A stretch of DNA of 64,000 nucleotides. Origin: Rhineura floridana (Eukaryota; Chordata; Lepidosauria; Squamata; Rhineuridae). A program made the position numbers and the translations under genes. The notes under the pieces were generated by a model. It made no database searches, was not told where the DNA came from, and worked only from the letters and a program-made list of their open reading frames with translations. How positions within the stretch are numbered: the first letter of the stretch is position 1; each line of letters begins with the position of its first letter. Below, piece after piece: positions 60,701 through 64,000 of the stretch. The DNA lies in contig NC_084480.1 in NCBI RefSeq assembly GCF_030035675.1, positions 286,340,394 through 286,404,393 of the forward strand. The letters are read 5' to 3'.

Positions 60701-61440
60701 CCCTGCTGGGACTCAGCTCTCAAAAAAGTAGGGGGACTAAGACCCCTGAGACCCTGGATGATTACACCCCTGGTTGTGGTACACAAGAAGGTCATTTCAT
60801 AAGGCTGAGATCCTCAGAGGTCTGATCCCACGGCTGGGATCACCCCAGTGTCTAGCGGTCTACTCTACTCCTCGATGCATGAACATCCCAATCCTGTGTT
60901 TACTTGGGGGAGCCCTACTAAGTCAAATGGGGCTTGCTTTCAAGTAACTGCAACAAGTGTGCAAACCATCACCTCTTGCATGGACTCCATATATTTCTGG
61001 GGGGAAGTGAACAAGAGTTGGTTGTGGTGGAAAGGGGCCTTCATTGGAGGCACATTCCACTGAATGAAACCGGGCTTGCTTCTTGGGATTGGAGAAGCTT
61101 CTACTCCACTTCGGAAGTCACTTGTTTTAAAAGGCGGTACAGACCGATCCTAAGCACATTTGTTGGGAAGTCAGTCCCACTGACTACAATGGGATTGGCC
61201 AAAGTCGGGGCCTCACAGCACAGGAGACCCCCAGATGATGGTCCAGAGAATGGCAGAGGATGGGGGCAGTGGCAAGTAGTCCCTGCCGCCAGCACCTGGG
61301 CCAGCCTGGTCATGCTTATCCTCTCAGGGCAGCATCCTTGCATTTGTCTTTTTTATATGGTATTCAGTACTAGTCCTACTCAGAGAAGGCAATTAAAGTT
61401 AACAGGCACCACTAACTAAGGTTCATTCACTTTAATGGGT
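57721..61440. other. Mostly single-copy intergenic DNA, locally CpG-rich
   Basis: 57.95-58.45 kb is AT-rich with many TAAT/ATTA homeodomain-like cores and looks like single-copy non-coding DNA. 58.57-58.63 kb has a T run, then GGGCGGGAAACC, an E2F-like string. 59.9-60.15 kb is again CpG-richer. Short CAATCCTA-type MITE remnants lie near 58785-58865, 60890-60950 and 61140-61200. Frames of 80-160 residues on both strands have no recognisable domain. Confidence 0.4.
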
Positions 61441-61447
61441 CTCCAGC

Positions 61448-61665
61448 CCATGTGGTGTAGTGGTTAAGGTGGTGGACTACAACCTGGGAGACCAGGGTTC
61501 AAATCCCCACACAGCCATGAAGCTCCCTGGGTGACCTTGGGCCAGTCACTGCCTCTCAGCCTCTGAGGAAGGCAATGGTAAACCCCCTCTGAATACCGTT
61601 TACCAAGAAATCCCTATTCACAGGGTCGCCATAAGTCGGGATCAACTTGAAGGCAGTTCATTTTC
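61448..61665 (+). repeat. Sauria SINE, near full length
   Basis: tRNA-like head with an A box in GTGTAGTGGTTAAGGTGG and a B box in GACCAGGGTTCAAATCCCC, then the body CTGGGTGACCTTGGGCCAGT and CACTGCCTCTCAGCCTCTGA. The tail is GGCAATGGTAAACCCCCTCT, GTCGCCATAAGTCGGGATCA, ACTTGAAGGCAGTTC. The tail resembles the 3' end of the RTE/BovB-like LINE at 31414, the known partner that mobilises Sauria SINEs. Confidence 0.92.
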
Positions 61666-61765
61666 AATCAGCAAGTGGCCAGCCCAGCATGTACATGGTT
61701 AGCGGTGGACCTTTTTATTTATTTATTTTTCTTTAAAAATATGCGATTATTTTCTACAACAAATT

Positions 61766-61975
61766 GGCCCTATGACCCGGGAGACCAGGGTTCAAATCCC
61801 TACTCAGCCATAAAGCTCTCTGGATGACCTTGGGCTGCCAGTCATAGTCTCTCTTGCCTAACCTTCCTCAGGAGGTTGTCGTGAGGATTAAAATCGAGAG
61901 GAGGATAAGCGTGTGGGGGACAGATGGAATGTAAATGTAATAGTAAAGTCAATAAATAATAAACGTTCTTAGCAT
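61766..61975 (+). repeat. tRNA-derived SINE, different tail, 5'-truncated
   Basis: Begins in the B-box region (GGGAGACCAGGGTTCAAATC), shares the GATGACCTTGGGCTGCCAGT body with Sauria SINEs, but ends AGGAGGTTGTCGTGAGGATT, GAATGTAAATGTAATAGTAA and an AATAAATAATAAA tail. Same type as 55310-55555. Confidence 0.8.
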
Positions 61976-61979
61976 CAGT

Positions 61980-64000
61980 GCAGGAGCAGCAAACTCAGTT
62001 TATTCCTGTACTCTAGATCTGCGTGAGTTTAAAACGAGAAACTGTATGTGCTCAGAGTATTCCTATCTTAAAAAAAAAAACAGGGCTGGCAAATGTTCTT
62101 GCTTTCTTTGTTTCCTTAATATATCAAGAATGTAGAAGCAAGACTGGTTGACGGAGAGGAGAGGAGTGTTCATTGTGTTATACGCACCCGGCCATCTAAA
62201 GGGCTGGCGGGCACAAGACCACTAAGTCCACGGTTTAAAATAACCCATCTTTGCCACTGATGGGATTGACTCCCCTTGTGCGTGGGACCGCAGCCATGAT
62301 CATAAACGCAACTTGGGTCTCGCTATCTCCTCACTGAATCGCCGACACTTCCATCTGCAGCCAGACGCGTCAACATCCCCCTGAAGAGCGCTGCGGGGGC
62401 TTGAAATGACACAAAAACGGTATGTGGGTTTTGATCCCTAAGGGTTCTTTCACATGTGCACTCTATCACCAGGCAACTTTACAGTCATATGCGCGTGTAT
62501 GTATCTGCTGTGGGTCCATGTACAAGTGAAAAAAAGGAGGGCGCCTTGCCTGAATTGCATTTCTCGTTTCCTATTAACTTCATGGCCTCCCCGCCCAGAG
62601 CAATGGAGCACTTAAGCACTTTTTGACGGGGGGCGTCAAGGTCTTAAGCCTAGATCCTCTTTAGATGGTAACGGGTGCTGATTATCTTACTTCAAGATGT
62701 GGTCAGCCAGCCCTGACGCATTTGCATGCACCACTGCACCGGCTTATAAGCACCATGCTGGCTTAAAGACGAAGGCTTCCAAGGGCCCATGGCATAGCTC
62801 CCGGCAGGTAGCACATGCTATTCCAGCTCATGCATGTTTACTCAGAAGTAAGTCCTATGATGTTTAATAGGGCTTCCTTCCAGCTTTGTGCATGGGATTT
62901 CAGCCCAAATTCAAAATCAGCTAGGAAATCGATTACTAGAATAGTTATAGTGCAGTAACTTACAGGCAAGGAAAGAGTTGGTTACTTAAAATAAAGTTGT
63001 GAAATTTCCCCCCTCCCCCTCCGTTTGTGGCATCGTGGCCAGGTCGTTGCCCTGCAATGGCAGTAGAAACTACAGCTTGCGGGATTCCTCGGTCAGGATC
63101 TATCCTAAACCCAGCGACTACTTCAGGTTTAGCGCGACCCTATGCACATTTAGTGAGAAATGACTTTCACTGCTTACTCCCTTGTAAGTGTGTTTAGGTT
63201 TGTTTCTTGACCAGCATCCTTCTGCCTCCCCCCCCCATAACAAACTAAACTTAAGCGCCCTCAGATTTCTTCAGAGTCCCCTCCTGCTTGGCCTCAGTTC
63301 CCCGATCTCTCCTTTTCTTCAAGCCATCTGCCCTTTCCCATGCTTCTTTCTTACTCCGTTTTCTATTCTGCACCCTTCTTTCAGCCACCTTCCCTTCCCT
63401 TTCTGATTCCTTATATCCCTTCCCGGAACCTCATTCAACCGAAAACCTGTGTAACCTTTTAGTGTCAGCCAAATCAACAACTTCCTCTTCCCTCACAGAA
63501 TTTAGACTACAGATTGTTTAGTTCCCTGAGTGAGTGAACGTCGCCAAACAGAGGCTTCATTTCCACAACCACAAAACGAGATGGATGATATGTTTCATAT
63601 ATGATTGTTACACGATCCCACCTCACGGATTACTGAAGTGGGCAGGGCAATTAACCCATCAGTAAAGCAGAGCCCTCCAGGACTACGCCTAAACATTTGG
63701 ATCCAGACAAAACAAACACGGTAAATGGTAGATTGATTTCCTGTACTCTGAACTTTCCTAGGCAATAGCCTACTCCGGCTGCGTGCTGTAGAGTTGCTAA
63801 AAATGCCTAACGCGTTCGATTCGCCCAGAGTTTACTATGCAAAATGAAAACCTACCTCTAAATATTTTGACCACAATCCGGTACAGAATCAATGAGTTTA
63901 AAATCGTGACTCTGCGCATTATTATAGTCCTTATGGGGATTCTAAATCATATTCACTGATCTAAGAAGGCTGGTTAAGCCACGGGCGAATGTCTCTAGTG
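61980..64000. other. Intergenic sequence without recognised gene
   Basis: Moderate GC with scattered CG, notably 62180-62420 and 63760-64000. 62830-62908 and 63100-63190 look like diverged copies of the CAATCCTA MITE (TTTACTCAGAAGTAAGTCCT). No conserved coding exon was recognised. Confidence 0.4.

Noticed and set aside
57265-61419. OSR2 coding exons
   Set aside because: No frame in this region gives zinc-finger motifs (C-x2-C...H-x3-H) or the OSR N-terminus; only CpG enrichment remains as evidence.
61448-61520. tRNA gene
   Set aside because: A and B boxes are present, but they are the head of a Sauria SINE with the usual body and tail; no cloverleaf-supporting acceptor stem was seen.

Overview
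This window is vertebrate nuclear DNA, most likely from a squamate reptile (a lizard or close relative). The evidence is a vertebrate gene split into small exons separated by introns of several kilobases. It is embedded in the repeat mix typical of squamates: CR1, L2-clade and RTE/BovB-like LINEs, a tRNA-headed SINE whose 3' tail matches the RTE 3' end (the Sauria SINE arrangement), hAT-type miniature DNA elements and solo LTRs. No bacterial, phage or organellar gene was seen.

One host gene is supported: the 5' part of STK3 (MST2, the Hippo-pathway kinase), on the minus strand. Coding exon 1 lies in a CpG-rich promoter region at 47.57 kb. Exons 2 to 6 follow leftwards at 38.5, 30.0, 26.2, 20.8 and 19.6 kb. 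All splice junctions keep the frame (intron phases 2, 2, 2, 0, 0, 0), giving the first 227 residues: N-terminus, ATP-binding lobe, catalytic loop, DFG and APE motifs. Exon 7 and everything after it (end of the kinase domain, linker, SARAH domain) were not found, so intron 6 runs off the left edge. Residues that differ between MST2 and MST1 favour STK3.

Layout. 1-19.5 kb is intron 6: AT-rich sequence with a long-inverted-repeat DNA element, an old CR1 carrying a nested solo LTR, further CR1 pieces, two L2 copies in opposite orientation and several MITEs. 19.5-47.6 kb is the exon-bearing part, with L2, hAT, RTE and CR1 insertions; the largest is a 3.8 kb CR1 containing a 633 bp solo LTR. 47.3-48.0 kb is the CpG-rich STK3 promoter with CCAAT and CRE-like sites. 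48-57 kb is intergenic and rich in LTRs: three solo LTRs, one of them inside another old CR1. 57.2-64 kb is mostly single-copy and CpG-richer, with a candidate promoter or regulatory region at 57.25-57.72 kb, but with no coding exon I could recognise. In mammals OSR2 lies upstream of STK3, so these may be distal OSR2 or STK3 regulatory sequences; that is inference.

I found no convincing new biological system. The items most worth checking are: three of six solo LTRs nested in CR1 copies with clean target duplications; a stop codon shared at the same site of the CR1 reverse transcriptase in two copies; a 53 bp perfect hairpin MITE 96 nt downstream of the exon 4 donor; a CRE half-site cluster upstream of STK3; and the unexplained CpG-rich block at 57 kb.
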